A DNA stretch of 64,000 nucleotides from positions 848,501-912,500 of the forward strand of contig NC_056423.1 of the NCBI RefSeq assembly GCF_905147365.1, in the 5' to 3' direction. The notes under the pieces are model-generated. The model saw nothing but the letters and a program-made list of their open reading frames with translations, had not been told where the DNA came from and made no database searches. The translations under genes and the position numbers were made by a program. Below, piece after piece: positions 1-11,787 of this stretch (position 1 is its first letter; each line of letters begins with the position of its first letter). The DNA is from Aricia agestis. Its lineage: Eukaryota > Arthropoda > Insecta > Lepidoptera > Lycaenidae.

Positions 1-85
1 CGCTGCGATTCGTTGGACGTCAGCAACGTATATTCCGCGTGCCCGTACCGCCTAGAATCTACTCGCCAACTGCTATGACAATGCC
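1..85. other. Ambiguous open stretch at the left edge, possible exon
   Basis: Both strands can be read as coding here. On the minus strand a good acceptor (pyrimidine run ending cttag, next to base 85) leads into 27 open codons that run off the edge and include WRVDSRRYGHAEYTLL. This frame needs an incoming single base, so it cannot be joined directly to the dysf exon at 11935-12024, which ends between codons. On the plus strand frame 1 is open from base 1 to a TGA at 76-78 (ending ESTRQLL). GC content is above the surroundings. The length is too short to tell a real exon from chance, and I do not recognise either peptide. Confidence 0.2.
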
Positions 86-1532
86 CTAAGGAAAAAACGT
101 TTTAAATTGACGAAGATCAGGAGGTTTACTCTCTTGACTCGAATCTCAAATGTGTTGAGCACAGTGCAACGCGCGAAATGAGCAGAATGAAAATAGTAAA
201 AAATATTACATATTACTTGAACAGGGATTTCTACACCGCCTGAATTACCATACAGGTACCTTGCAAAATGTGAAATTTAGTATAAAATATTCAGACAGAC
301 TTAATATGTCAAGTCTGCGGGGACAGCGACAGTGATACATGATCTACAATACTGCCGAGATGTCCAATACATCACCGTACAGACAGACGGACGGTTCACA
401 CAGGAGAAAATGTCACTCCTCGAACGAATATAAGTAAAAGAACTGAAAGAACCTATATAAAGAAAAATAACCTTATAAAGTACTTAAAAAAACATAAAAA
501 TACTTAAAGAACCATGAGTACAACGTGTAATTAATTATGATGTTTTAGAAGTAAAACAAATAAATATTATATTAGATTTTTTTATAGAAAGACTCATCTA
601 GAGCTATAAAATGAAATAAACGAAGAGGAATACGTAAACAAATCATGAGTATCTCTGATGATCTACATCCACAATGTTTTTTTTTTTTAATTCCAATTTT
701 TTTTAACAGGGGATCAAAGTTTTGTAACCAGGAATACTTTCAGTGCCGCGTAAGCGAGAAAAGATCGAGTGCAAGTAGATTGCTAGCTGTTATTTGTGCT
801 ATTTTCTATCGTTGACTTTTTTAATTTTTGCTCGATCTCTATAAGTAAAATTTGTCATGGATATTAATGTCTGTTATAAAGGTACCTTTCCCTTTCAAGG
901 TACAAAACCCTAATGCGTCTAACGGTGGTCCTATTAAAGTAATATTCTGCGGTGCTGCGGTCTCTGTTCTGATGAAAATATCCCCACAATCTCGGAGTAC
1001 GCCTCTTTAAAAATAAAAGCGTTGTGGTGACGGCCTGACGCGCAATTACACACAACGAAATTGTTTGTGATTGTAGTGTGTTTAATTGCTCAATCTGAAT
1101 TTAGATGAAAGAAAGGTACCATCAGAGGAAATTCATAGGCGGATGTCGGACGTAATTTCGTCGGGTTTTCTCATGTCATACTTTATTCGAGGTCTGTCGA
1201 CTGAACTTGACGTAATTCGACCAAATTACTTTGATCCGCCACCTGCATATGAATAAATTACTTCAGAATATTGTGGCGCTTCCAAACGCTTGGAAAACTG
1301 GGACTTATGGATACATGAAAAGTCTAGTGACTAGTGTTTACTATGAGTCCACCACAAAAACAAAATAGGTTGATTACAATAATTAATATTATTGTGGACT
1401 TTAGGTGTAAAATATACCAACAAAATATTGTGTACATAGTAAATGGTTGAAAGGTTGTTCCTATTGAAATACTTGAGCACAAATAAATGTATAGTTTACC
1501 AAAAGGCTTAGTAAGGTATGTTTAAGTTACTA

Positions 1533-1940
1533 ATAAGTCGTAGTTTTTTTTTTTTTTTTTAAATTAACGCCTCCGTGGTCTAGTGGTATAGAGCGCGGCT
1601 CTTGACTCGGAGGTCGTGGGTTCGATTCCCGCGTTGGAAACATGTTATTTCCAAGTTTGGTTAGGACAATGCAGGCTGATCACCTGATTGTCTGACAAGT
1701 AAGATGATCCATGCGTCGGATGGCCATGTAAAAAGTCGGTCCTGCGCCTGATCTCTCGCCAGTCGTGTCGGTCGTCCGTCCCACTGGGTTATGAGAGTAA
1801 AAGGAATAGAGAGTGCTCTTGTGTACTGCGCACATACTTGGGCACTATAAAATTACTCCTGCGTAGCTGGCCTGGTTTCAATGAAACCGGCCACCGTCAC
1901 CGAAACCGGTGTGGGAGCTATTATTATTATAAGTCGTAGT
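1533..1940 (+). mobile_element. SINE-1, tRNA-derived SINE with target duplication
   Basis: The body runs from 1568 to about 1928. Its head is tRNA-like, with an A box TGGTCTAGTGG at 1576-1586 and a B box GGTTCGATTCC at 1619-1629, the split polymerase III promoter. The tRNA-unrelated body ends in a small GC hairpin and an (ATT)n tail. A 12-bp target duplication, ATAAGTCGTAGT, lies at 1533-1544 and 1929-1940. On the 5' side a T-run plus a few bases separates the duplication from the SINE head, which is unusual. A second full copy is at 41992-42379. Confidence 0.9.
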
Positions 1941-2346
1941 AACTGATAACTATATTGTCAGTTGTCACCAACTTTCACAAAGTATGTTTGAATGCTACAA
2001 CGATTTGTGTTTATATTGCGGTACAGTTAATGAAATATTTTACCTGCGCATTAAGTTTTCATTTACCGGCGGCTTTATTAAGTTTAATTAAATCATAGCG
2101 AGCATGCGGGAACGTTTCCCGGCGCGGGCGCAGCGTTTTGTTGCGTAGGGTTGCCAGTTTTTATTGTTGTTTGGTTTTAAAACATTTTTCTTTAGTTTTT
2201 TGAAGAAAAATATAAAATAAATTTGAGTTTTTTGAGGTTGTAGGTCCTTAATGTTCCGGAAGTACCGCTTGCTAGTTTATACCAAAATATTAATATGCTC
2301 GGCAGAAAACTACAAATAAACGCACAGCAGAGGATGACTGATAACT

Positions 2347-2418
2347 GATAAGCCACTCTTTAAGAATGAATTATAAGTCACTCTTCAAGAATGAAGGATA
2401 AGCCACTCTTCAAGAAAT
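2347..2418. repeat. Short tandem repeat, about 25-26 bp x 3
   Basis: Three consecutive copies of a unit resembling GATAAGCCACTCTTCAAGAA, with a few mismatches between copies. Confidence 0.8.
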
Positions 2419-2672
2419 TAAAACTAATAGAGCCTAGAGGATACTGAGCAACTTGCATTTTTGGCCACACTCCGAGATATTTAATGATATCATAACTTTA
2501 ATTTAATCAAGATTTTGACATTAACTTCGAAAATTACCGCCATACTTTTCATTTAATAATAAATAATGATAAGTAATAATTAACTTTGCCGTTAGATTTT
2601 AACATAACCTACAGCTCACTGAAGCGTTGCTTTTATTTAAAATTAATTAATCAGCAACGTACCAGCCCTAGA

Positions 2673-2680
2673 TGACGTCA
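2673..2680. promoter_or_regulatory. Consensus CRE palindrome TGACGTCA
   Basis: A perfect 8-bp CRE (CREB/ATF site) in a locally CpG-rich patch (2670-2745). Two further copies sharing TGACGTCACA lie at 17926 and 63583. No promoter is established here. Confidence 0.3.
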
Positions 2681-2998
2681 CAGGGCCCCGCCCACCTGTC
2701 GTTGTGTTAAGACATCATCGGCCGCACGCCGCGCGCTTTGAGACTTCAGGTTAGGGCTATAATAAAGGGTTAAGTGAAAGGAAGGGAAATGGGAAGTGTA
2801 AAAAAGATTTAAAATATGTTTAACAATTATTATTTCAAATGCGGGCAACTCCGTTGCACTGAAATTATTTTATATTCAACAAAAATTATCCTATGTCTTT
2901 TCCGTCTCCAAAATTATCCCCATACTTTTCATTCAAAATGGATCAGCCGCTTAGGTATGATAAGGTAAGAAGAGACAAGGGACGTTGGACGATTTAGG

Positions 2999-3330
2999 CG
3001 TGGGAGAGCCATGCTTCGGCACGAATGGGCCGGCTCGACCGGAGAAATACCACGTTCTCCAGAAAACCGGCGTGAAACAGTGCTTGTGCTGTGTTTCGCC
3101 GAGTGAGTAAGCTTACCGGAGGCCCAATCCCCTACCCTATTCCCTTCCTTACCCTCCCCTATTCCCTTCCCTTCCCATCCCTACCCTTCCCTATTACCCT
3201 ATTCCGTCTTAAAAGGCCGGCATCGCACCTGCAGCTCTTCTCATGCTGCGAGTGTCCATGGGCGACGGAAGTTGCTTTCCATCAGGTGACCCGTTTGCTC
3301 GTTTGCTCCCTTATTTCATAAAAAAAAAAA
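2999..3330 (+). mobile_element. SINE-2 copy
   Basis: The family starts CGTGGGAGAGCCATGCTTCGG, carries a conserved small hairpin (ACAGCGC/GCGCTGT in better copies), then a C/T-rich tract of CCCTATTCC/CCCTACCC units. It ends in a LINE-like 3' segment (AAGGCCGGCAACGCACCTGC to GTTTGCTCCCTTATTTC) and an A-run. All longer copies share the same 5' start, which argues for a real element rather than random LINE truncation. Confidence 0.8.
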
Positions 3331-3561
3331 CAAGGATAGAGCAAAGTATCAAATTAGGACGTGTTTTTCTAGAAGTGATTTTGTCGTCAAATAAAATTGG
3401 TTTCATTGACCAGGTTTCTTCAAAACCAGGTTATAACTATGCAGGAACAATTATAAAGTACCCAAATGTATGTGTCGTACCTACACAAAACTTAATATAT
3501 GCCCATGCGACGCGTAGAAAAATCATTCTTTTTTTGTCATAGAATTATTTGCCTAAAACGT

Positions 3562-3658
3562 CCTAACCAAAGGTGAAATCAAATTTTTCCAACACGGAAG
3601 TCGAACCTACGACCCCTGAATCAAGAGCCACGATTTAAACCACTGAACCACGGAGGCG
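3562..3658 (-). mobile_element. SINE-1 fragment (tRNA-like head)
   Basis: Minus-strand match to the SINE-1 head: a diverged A box (TGGTTCAGTGG) and B box (GGTTCGACTTCC) can both be seen. The distal body is missing. Confidence 0.7.
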
Positions 3659-3930
3659 TAAATACAAGAATAGAGTAACCGAGATGTACTATTGTACAAA
3701 TTTAACGTCTGCTCCAGACTAAAATCTAGATAGCATCCAGATCTAGTACTCATCTCAAACAATACATTTCCAATTGATTTGAGATCTTCGGACCGTTATT
3801 TGAGATTGACCGATATCGATATTTGACCGATATATCAATATTCCACTATCAGCTATATCATATTTACTATTTATTGAATCATAAATTGTATTACGTTATT
3901 GAAATATATTGATTTGATATTGTTGCTGAA

Positions 3931-4026
3931 TTAAAGCCTTCTGATGTTGCGAGTGTCCATATTCCATATGCAACAGTAGTAGCTTTCCATCAGGTGACCC
4001 GCTTGCTCGTTTGCTGGTAAAAAAGG
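3931..4026 (+). mobile_element. CR1-like LINE / SINE-2 3' tail fragment
   Basis: Only the 3' tail is present (gatgttgcgagtgtcc to GGTGACCCGCTTGCTCGTTTGC), with a small internal insertion. Confidence 0.65.
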
Positions 4027-4250
4027 TACCCAAAATTAACTTTGTTACCAAATCTCAGTTTCTTCTTTCATTCGCTCGAACAGCTAACTAAAAAAACATC
4101 TGACACTTTTATTTTAGAACATACCTTGAATCATTGTAAAAGCCAAACTTATATAGATGATTTTTTGTTATAGAGTAAAAAAGTTTACTCGTTAAGCGGA
4201 TTGTGTTTCTAGTGAAAAGTAATGGCATGTGGCTTGGTAAATAAATATTA

Positions 4251-4594
4251 TCCATACTAATATATAACTTAAAGAAAGTGGTGTTAGTTACACTACTTAT
4301 AACTCAAGAACGGATGAACCAATTTCGCTGAAAATTGGCAGAGGGGTAGCTTAGAACCAGGAAACGGACATAGGATACTTTTATCCCGTTCGACTGCGTT
4401 ATCGTGAAGTCAGTATAAAACGTGGTATAACAAAAACGCATCTGACATGAAATAACAAAACAAAAATGACAGTTAAACGTAATTTTGTCTGTGTTGTCTA
4501 TGGTTAAGTATCGTTTAAAAAATTGGACATGAAGCTAAACGTAATTAATATGAGCGAAATACTTTATTTTAACAACGTTTACCGGGACAGCTAG
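4251..4594 (+). mobile_element. HEL-5, non-autonomous Helitron
   Basis: It starts TCCATACTAATATATAAC after an A and ends GGGACAGCTAG before a T. TC...CTAG ends between A and T fit Helitron rules. Internal signature: GTTAGTTACACTACTTATAA and CAAGAACGG. A related 3'-truncated copy is at 16815. Confidence 0.65.
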
Positions 4595-4795
4595 TTGTAT
4601 TATAAATGCGAAAGTGTGTCTGTATGTCTGTTACCTCTTCACGCCCAAACCACTGGACCAATTTTGCTGAAATTTGGTATAAAGATACTTTGGGTCCTGG
4701 GAAAGGACATAGGATACTTTTTATCCCGGAAATGTACGGTTCCCGAGCGATAAAATCATTTTGGCGCAACGGAGTTGCGGGTGTCATATAAAGAT
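4595..4795 (+). mobile_element. HEL-2 copy
   Basis: Member of the most numerous family here. It begins near ATTATAAATGCGAAAGTGTG, has CTGTCTGTTACCTCTTCACG, then CGGTTC...GCGATAAA, and ends GAGTTGCGGGCGTCAT(CTAG in good copies). It directly abuts the HEL-5 end at 4594. Confidence 0.65.
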
Positions 4796-5213
4796 GATAA
4801 TACATACATTGTAAAAATTAAAACTTACCTAGGTACAGACAAACTTGCTTACAAAATAAAGCAAGTTTGTTTTATAATATTATGTATTGAACTACCTATA
4901 GTGTTGAACAAAGCAATGAGCCGTGGGCAGTACCAAATTCAGAATACGGTCCAGACATAATTTGTACCAAATAATTTACTGCATGCTTTTAGCATAATGT
5001 TCGGTACTACATTATAATTACATCATACTTATTGTGTATACAGAACAATAAATTATTTATGGAATATAGTTAACGTATTTTGTGAGTTATGTTTAATTTA
5101 TATCAGCTATCAGCAGCTATCCCCGATATAGTTCTATAATTATTACAGTGCATAATATTTAATGCTAATTGCTAAGTAGTCACATGTGGTTTTGTTCGAT
5201 AGTTTTACTCCAA

Positions 5214-5380
5214 ATCGAGTACTTAATAATTACTGCATGGACCGCAAAACTCACAGCTAAATAATATATCGATTTAGAATAAAACTATCGAGCAATGCTG
5301 AATGTGTGGACGAAATCCCGAGCCGCGGGTTTTGCTCGACGTTATTGCTGGATCGAGCAAAACCGTATGTGAGTACATAG
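5214..5380. repeat. Dispersed repeat, pair with 33703-33860
   Basis: Shares ACTATCGAGCAA, GCAAAACCGTATGTGAGTAC and neighbouring segments with 33703-33860. Probably a diverged MITE; its ends are not resolved. Confidence 0.5.
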
Positions 5381-5402
5381 TATAACACAGTATAGTAACA
5401 TA

Positions 5403-5453
5403 CCCGGTATACTGTAATAATTATACAGTGTATAATTATTACAGTATACCGGG
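5403..5453. repeat. Perfect hairpin, 24-bp arms, 3-nt spacer
   Basis: Arms 5403-5426 and 5430-5453 are exact reverse complements (starting CCCGGTATACTG), with spacer AGT. Confidence 0.95.
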
Positions 5454-5527
5454 GTGTCGGACGCCATCTCCAAGACATATAGGAAAGAGGGGATCTCGGG
5501 GTTGTATAAAGGGTTCTGGATGTCCAG

Positions 5528-5868
5528 TTTTTTTTTTTTTTATTAAATAAGGGGGCAAACGAGCAAACGGGTCACCTGATGGAAAGCAACTTCCGTCGCC
5601 CATGGACACTCGCAGCATCAGAAGAGCTGCAAGTGCGTTGCCGGCCTTTTAAGAGGGAATAGGGTAATAGGGGAGGGTAGGGAAGGGAAGGGAATAGTTG
5701 AGGGTAGGGTAGGGAATAGGGTAGGGGTTAGGGGATTGGGCCTCCGGTAAACTCACGCTCTCGGCGAAACACAGCGCAAGCGCTGTTTCACGCTGGTTTT
5801 CTGTGAGAACGTGGTATTTATCCGGTCGAGCCGGCCCATTCGTGCCGAAGCATGGCTCTCCCACGTAT
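5528..5868 (-). mobile_element. SINE-2 copy
   Basis: Near full-length minus-strand copy with a poly(T) start. Its G-rich tract at 5650-5740 is a run of GGGTA/GGGAA/GGGGTTA units able to form a G-quadruplex. The 5' end is marked by the ccacgtata boundary. Confidence 0.85.
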
Positions 5869-6218
5869 AAAATGTGAGTGTCAATATGGCCCAGGACCTC
5901 TTGGACCTCCGAGACCACCAGAGAACATACGTTATTTAAATTAGAGGTACAGCTGTCGCCACGCTTTTAAAACAACATCATGTGCGTTTTCTCCAAAATT
6001 TCGTATTTGGAACCAAAATAAGCTGAGCCGACCCAGTCGACTCTGTATGTGACACATATATCCATACTAATATTATAAACTGTGTTGTTGTTTATTTATG
6101 ATAAATATTAAGCTGTGTCTTGCGCTAGAATAAGTTTGCTTATTATTAGTCAATGTTCTCAAGTAAGTGAATTATTATAATTCTTTTTGAGAAATAAAGT
6201 ATTTAACCGTAACTACAT

Positions 6219-6407
6219 GACGGCCGCAACCCCGTTGCACCAAAAGTCGTTAAACGCGCGGGAACCGTATTTTTTTTTCGGGATAAAAAGTATCCTATGT
6301 ATCCCGGAACCCAAAGTATCTTCCGCACCTAGCCAAATCACTCCAGCGGTTTGAGCGTGAAGAGGTAACGGACTGACACACTTTTGCATTTATAACATTA
6401 GTATAGA
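6219..6407 (-). mobile_element. HEL-2 copy
   Basis: Minus-strand copy whose 5' end reads TCTATACTAATG after an A. The 3' hairpin end is decayed. Confidence 0.65.
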
Positions 6408-6700
6408 TTGCGCAGAATTTGGCTACTGCCACGCCCCCATAACATATTTCTTATTTCTAAAATATACTAGTTAAAAGCCGAGCTTTTTGAGGGCTCGCGT
6501 CGTTTTTCTGCTTAACAATTTAAGCCAATTTTTTATATTTTAATAGTAACCAAACCTTGAATGACCGACACCGATGATAACACATCTACATGTAAATAAA
6601 AATTACTATGTTAAAGCAAAAATCGATAGTAGTGTGATAGTTTTTCCGTAAAGTGCACTTTTGTGGTACACATAAGTGCTCAGGTTGTGGGATATACTAG

Positions 6701-6856
6701 GGCCGGTATAAATAGTCAGTACTCAAGATGCATCTCGGTCTCAAGACGCGGTTCAGCTCTATAATTGGTGCAAATTTTGACAGCCAACCAATCACAGAGC
6801 CTAAACCGTATCTTGAGACCGAGGCGCATCTTGAGTACTGACTATTTATACCGGCC
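6701..6856. mobile_element. MITE with about 31-bp terminal inverted repeats
   Basis: Terminal repeats GGCCGGTATAAATAGTCAGT and on through TACTCAAGATGC match at both ends. The flanks carry TAG on each side (698-700 and 857-859), a likely 3-bp target duplication. About 156 bp, non-coding. Confidence 0.85.
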
Positions 6857-7343
6857 TAGGTGATGGTGATGATGTTTCATATCGCTCCACTTCAAATTAC
6901 GGCAGTAATTTAGTAGAATCAGAGACCATATACTGTAGTATCAACAAAGTTAACACTTGCTCAACACACCGCGGGCAACACTCTAATGGCTTACGAAACA
7001 CCTAATTGTTACACCTCATATGATTTATGCGATAGTTAAACTGTACTTTCGAAGCGAAGTAAAAATATTTGAGAACAAAATACTAGCAAATTTTACAGAA
7101 CTTTAGTTCTTAGTGTAATTTTTTCTTGTGTCTTCATTTTATATAATCTCTACATATAAACAATACTTGTCATGTTGTTTGCTCGAGGGACTCCTTTTAC
7201 CTTTATTACAGAACCGATTTAAATTTTTTATTTGTGCAGCTTGTGTAATTTGATTCAACTTCAAGATAGGATAGCTTAAATCTCAAAGTATAGTCAGAAT
7301 AAGTATTATTTTATTGCAAATTGAAGGAGTAACGGTATTTTCT

Positions 7344-7480
7344 TTATGAAATAAGGGGGCAAACGAGCGAACGAAGCAAATGATGGAAAGCAACTATTCC
7401 GCCGCCCATGGACACCCGCAACATCAGAAGAGCTGCAGGTGCGTTTCCGGCCTTTTAAGAGGGAATACACTCTCTTCTTG
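7344..7480 (-). mobile_element. CR1-like LINE 3' tail fragment
   Basis: Same tail as SINE-2. Upstream it carries the LINE version (CAAGAAGAGAG...) rather than the SINE-2 C/T tract, so it comes from the LINE side of the family. Confidence 0.7.
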
Positions 7481-8048
7481 TTATATTATGTATTAGGAAG
7501 AATCAGTTATGGAGGTAATCTCGCGATGTAACCGCCAAGCCGCGCATTTTGGCGGACGCATATAAACCCAGCCTTAACTTTCCTTTCCAACATGAAACAG
7601 AACAACTTATTCCACTTATCTTATAAATGGGCGAATCTTAATAACAGTGATAGATAGCTCGGGGCTTTCATCGGCCAGCGTAACCAGATCCCTCATGCTG
7701 GCATTTCCACGGGAACACGGAGCGGGCTTTGAAATTTGGAGGTCAAGTTACGTTGGTCGGTATAAAGGGAGGAATGGGTATTGTATATTGTTTGGTATTC
7801 AATTGTGCCTATTGTGAAGCCACGTGTGGGGTACTGTATGTTATTAATATTCATCATCATCAGCCTGGCGAGCCCGAGGGCGTCCTAAAATACGCCAAGT
7901 ATTTAGGTGGGGGGAAGTCAAACCTCTCTCGTTCTCACGAAAGCCTTCATAATAATTCAAGTAATTAATACACCCTTAACGATTAAGTTATTTTAGGCAT
8001 ATACCTTGTTGATAAGTCAGGACAATTTAAGGTGGCTCCAGCTGTCAT

Positions 8049-8302
8049 TAGCTATGTCCACACTGTGTACTTTCATCTTCAATTTTCGTCATCAAGTTTC
8101 ATAGGCGCTTTCAATAATTGAATGCGTCAAAGAACGCAACGCCAATATTGTCATTTTTGAAGTTTTGGATACGGTCAGAGGGCATGCGGGACGCATGCCC
8201 GCGCCGCATGATGCGGCGCGGGCATGCCTCACGTTCGCTGTTGACTGCGCTATAACGCATGCCCTTGACGAACAGAAAAAGGCACAGTGTGGACAAAGCT
8301 AT
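8049..8302. mobile_element. MITE with embedded perfect GC hairpin
   Basis: Terminal repeats TAGCTATGTCCACACTGTG / CACAGTGTGGACAAAGCTA. The centre holds an exact 17-bp inverted repeat (GCATGCCCGCGCCGCAT) with a 1-nt spacer at 8193-8227. An apparent 61-codon minus-strand ORF across it (8111-8296) is a by-product. Confidence 0.8.
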
Positions 8303-8527
8303 TGACCTTTCTAGTCCAGGAGCTATGTGAAAAATACTCGCATTGCATTCTGTTAACTTAATAAATTTGAATTCTTGTACAGAAACAGACTATTTTATTT
8401 TCATCGAAAATCGTCTTGGTTTTTCGTATGATTATCTCCAACTATTTATGAGTTTGAAGTACTGTGTTCACATCGTGTATGCAAAATACGATATCACCCT
8501 TAGAACTATAACTCACTGGGATGCCAT

Positions 8528-8681
8528 CGCGACGTAGCCAGTGACATTACCTTGTCACCTCTACGTCGCTGCAAAGCGCTGTTTTTAAAATTAACTTTAA
8601 GAAAAACACCGCTGTGCGGCGACGTAGAGACGCCAGACGTTGCTTGGACGTTGCCATGGTAACATCGCTGGCTACGTCGCG
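8528..8681. mobile_element. MITE, CGCGACGTAGCCAG ends
   Basis: Outer inverted repeats CGCGACGTAGCCAG / CTGGCTACGTCGCG. A second, inner inverted pair (CTCTACGTCGC) makes the whole about 154-bp element fold back. Confidence 0.8.
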
Positions 8682-8709
8682 TTAGCTTCCCGGTGACTTA
8701 TAGCCCTTA

Positions 8710-8882
8710 GGGCAAGGCCACAACGCTGCGTTGCGGCGTCGCATCATAAAAATCTACGACTCCGCAAAACGCATCGTGTATAAATTTCCGATGCGACAGT
8801 GACTGTTTCCAATGAAATTTTGTGCTCCGACATCGCATCGCATTTCTGTGCGACGCCGCAACGCAATGTTGTGACCTGGCCC
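8710..8882. mobile_element. MITE, GGCCAGGTCACAAC ends (copy 1)
   Basis: Inverted ends with shared core TTGCGGCGTCGCA, about 173 bp. A second copy lies at 23274-23450. Confidence 0.75.
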
Positions 8883-9482
8883 AACTAGAAATATCTGTCA
8901 CTTCATTATCAATCGCAGTTTGTAAAGAAAATGACAAGTTTTTTGATAGAGAGTCCGTGAATGACCGCTACAGAAAGAATTCCGCGATTTGAGAATAGCT
9001 AGTAACTATGATAATCTCTGCTGAGGCCTACTTCGGTTTCTCATACATCATAATTTAAAAAATGTACGGGACGCCTCAAATTCGAAGCATCTCAATCCAC
9101 ACATTATCCCACGATCTCATTTTGATGGGACCAATATAATGATAGCTGTGGAAAAGCTATTTTCAACCTTAACGCGCCAACATAGAGTTTGTTTAACATT
9201 AGAAGCTGGGGGTATATCTATTTCGCAATTAAGATTAATGATAAGTCTTAAGCTAGTAAGTACTTAATCTGTGACTTTGAAACAATAGATCGCAGTTAAT
9301 AAGGCGTTTAAAAACGAAATCGTTGTGTGGGTGGCTCAGTAACTGTATACTTGCTTATTAATTTACGATTATTATCTGGATTTATAGTAATAATTATACA
9401 AAAAATTTGTCAAGTGCGAGTCGAACGAAGGGTTCAGCTGACAGTAAAGTCTTAGTACTAGGATCTCGTTTTTACTATTATG

Positions 9483-9662
9483 GTCAATCCAGGCCGCAAC
9501 GCGACGCGTAGATGTATTTCTCAATTTGTACTGAATTGACAGATTTCAATCGCATGAGAAGTCTTGCAAATCTGTCAAATCAATACAAATTGCAAAATGA
9601 ATCAAAATGAATCGTCAAATCAATGCATCAACGTGTCGGACTATCTGAATTGCCCTTAGGGT
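9483..9662. mobile_element. Decayed MITE related to 49505-49811
   Basis: Begins GGTCAATCCAGGCCGCAACGC, close to the left end of the TTAA-flanked element at 49505. The right end (GAATTGCCCTTA) is diverged. Confidence 0.4.
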
Positions 9663-11638
9663 ACACAACTCTAACAATGTGTGATACTTTTTTGAGTAGA
9701 GTGAAGTGTAAAACATAGTGTACCTAATGCCAAAATACTGGTTTATAAGAATTCATCTTGCACATTTTCAAATTTACAACTACCTTAATATTGTTAAGTG
9801 TTTCTTTTAAATGCCTCTTGGGCTCTTTTAGCGGGCCAACCCACCACACATTCCCACCGCTGTATCTCTTGTGTCGTCCGGATCGACAGCGGTATCCAAC
9901 CACGAAAACCCTTTGATATGATCTCGGGGGGCTGGAGGGATTAGGGGCATACTAAAGCTGTCTTGGGATCCGCAAAGAAATTAATGAGAGGAAAATGCCT
10001 AGCGCAGGTCAACCTGACCTTAGTTATTTTGTGCACTCCCGTATTTGCACGAGTCTGGTTAGATTAGCCTGCGATTCGACTGACTGGTACGATCGGCCTC
10101 TCCGTTTATACAGAGGATTTAAGAATCAACTGCTTCATTTTTATTTGAGCCAATCAAGAATGTAAGATGACAAGTTTGTCAATTCAATATGACGTAGTAA
10201 ATAAAGTTCAATTTTGAAACTCACAATCGCATCGCCTCGTCACGTCAACATTTCGTAACACTCTGTAGAAGTTATTGATCGTATCGGAATCAGATCGGAT
10301 CTATTATGGCGAATCATTTGCCCAATTCCGAGGTGGGAGCCCGCGGGGGGCAGCGGGGGCCGTGGTGGTCCGCGGTGGTCTGCTGACCCTCGTTAGTCGG
10401 ACCGCCGGGGAATTAATCACAATGTTTTATTGTTCGCCGCGCGATATACAGGGTGATGAGAATTTTGTTTGTGTTTTTTTTGTTGAATTTTCTCACTGCT
10501 AGGATAAGGCTTCCAGTGTCATTTTACTTTTTCCTGCTCCATCGATCATAAAATCTCGGTTTCCCTTAGTGTCATTTTACTTACTCTTTCCTGCATAATT
10601 ATGAAATGTGTAATATATAATTTTTAGCGCTTTTCTTTGCCAAACTCCTCTGAAAAGGCTGGACTCCTTTGGTTAAAATTTTGTGTGATTTTTATCTAAG
10701 AAGCATTTATTTGTATTAACTTTGTACCGGAGGAAATAGCGCATAATTCTGAATTGCTGTATCGAAGTTTTTCTTAAAGTTGGTGGTTCTGAAATTCTTT
10801 AATTGTCATTACATCTGAAATTAAAACTTCTCACTACGTCAGAAGATCTTCCTTTGACTCAAAATAAACACTCGAAACAACTCACAACGCTTATGGCAAA
10901 ATAACATTTGCCGGGTCAGCTAGAAGGCTTAAAAAAATGCAGCCAAATATAAAGCCTCCCTTTGGAAGTCTGTTAAAAATACTTCAGTCTTCACAACACC
11001 ATGTATAAGTTTTCGGCGGTGCGTGAAGTACACGCTACCACACCATGTATACAATCAATAACCAAATTGTGATTAATTATGTATTAGTGTTGATGTATTG
11101 ACGATAATAACAACCTCCGCGCAGTCGGTAAAAGTAAAAGTGAAAAATGATGTTGGATTTTGTTTATTACCGACTATTTGTACTGTCAAAATATATTTTA
11201 TGATCACCCTGTATCTAACAACTGTAAACGTAGTAGATTTATCTGAACATTGATAGATCAAAATCTTTGTCATTACGATATAATGCAGCCTTTGAAGAGA
11301 TTTTAACTTTCTAGACCAAGATATTGATGTTTGGGCACTAAAAAGGTTTATTAAAAAGTACACTTCAAAATTAACGCTTTTAGGTTTGGATCGACTGCGG
11401 ATCGGACGTAGTGCGAAACCGCACTAGGTTTGTAGGTCCATCATTTTACTATGATTCAATTTCTAGTCCCATTAGAGAAATATATTAATTATAGGCAGAT
11501 TGCAGACCTACGAAGTATGATATTTAGCCGGGTTATGTCAAATCATCGGTCGACTGGGCTTGACATTGCCCGACAAAATTACGTAGGCTTTTGGCCTATA
11601 TAAACTAATATCTCTGCTAGTTTGTGTTTGTGTAGTGC

Positions 11639-11787
11639 ATTTCCGGAAAAATAAGACCTACAAACCTTCAAGAAGAGAGCGCATTCCCCCTTAAAAGGCA
11701 ACGCACCTGCAACTCTTTTGTGCGAATGTAGTTGCTTTCCATCGGGTGGCCTGTTGGCTCGTTTGCCCCCCTATTTAATATAAAAAA
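11639..11787 (+). mobile_element. CR1-like LINE 3' tail fragment
   Basis: Reads TTCCGGAAAAATAAG, CTTCAAGAAGAGAGCGC, AACGCACCTGC, GTTTGCCCCCCTATTTAA. The tail is complete but the body is 5'-truncated. Confidence 0.65.

Noticed and set aside
1568..1640. tRNA gene
   Set aside because: The A and B boxes are present, but the acceptor ends do not pair and the sequence continues into a SINE body with a tail and target duplication.
10275..10502. 75-aa ORF through a GC-rich patch
   Set aside because: The patch (10315-10440) is open on both strands, has no splice pair fitting the dysf phases and no recognisable domain.
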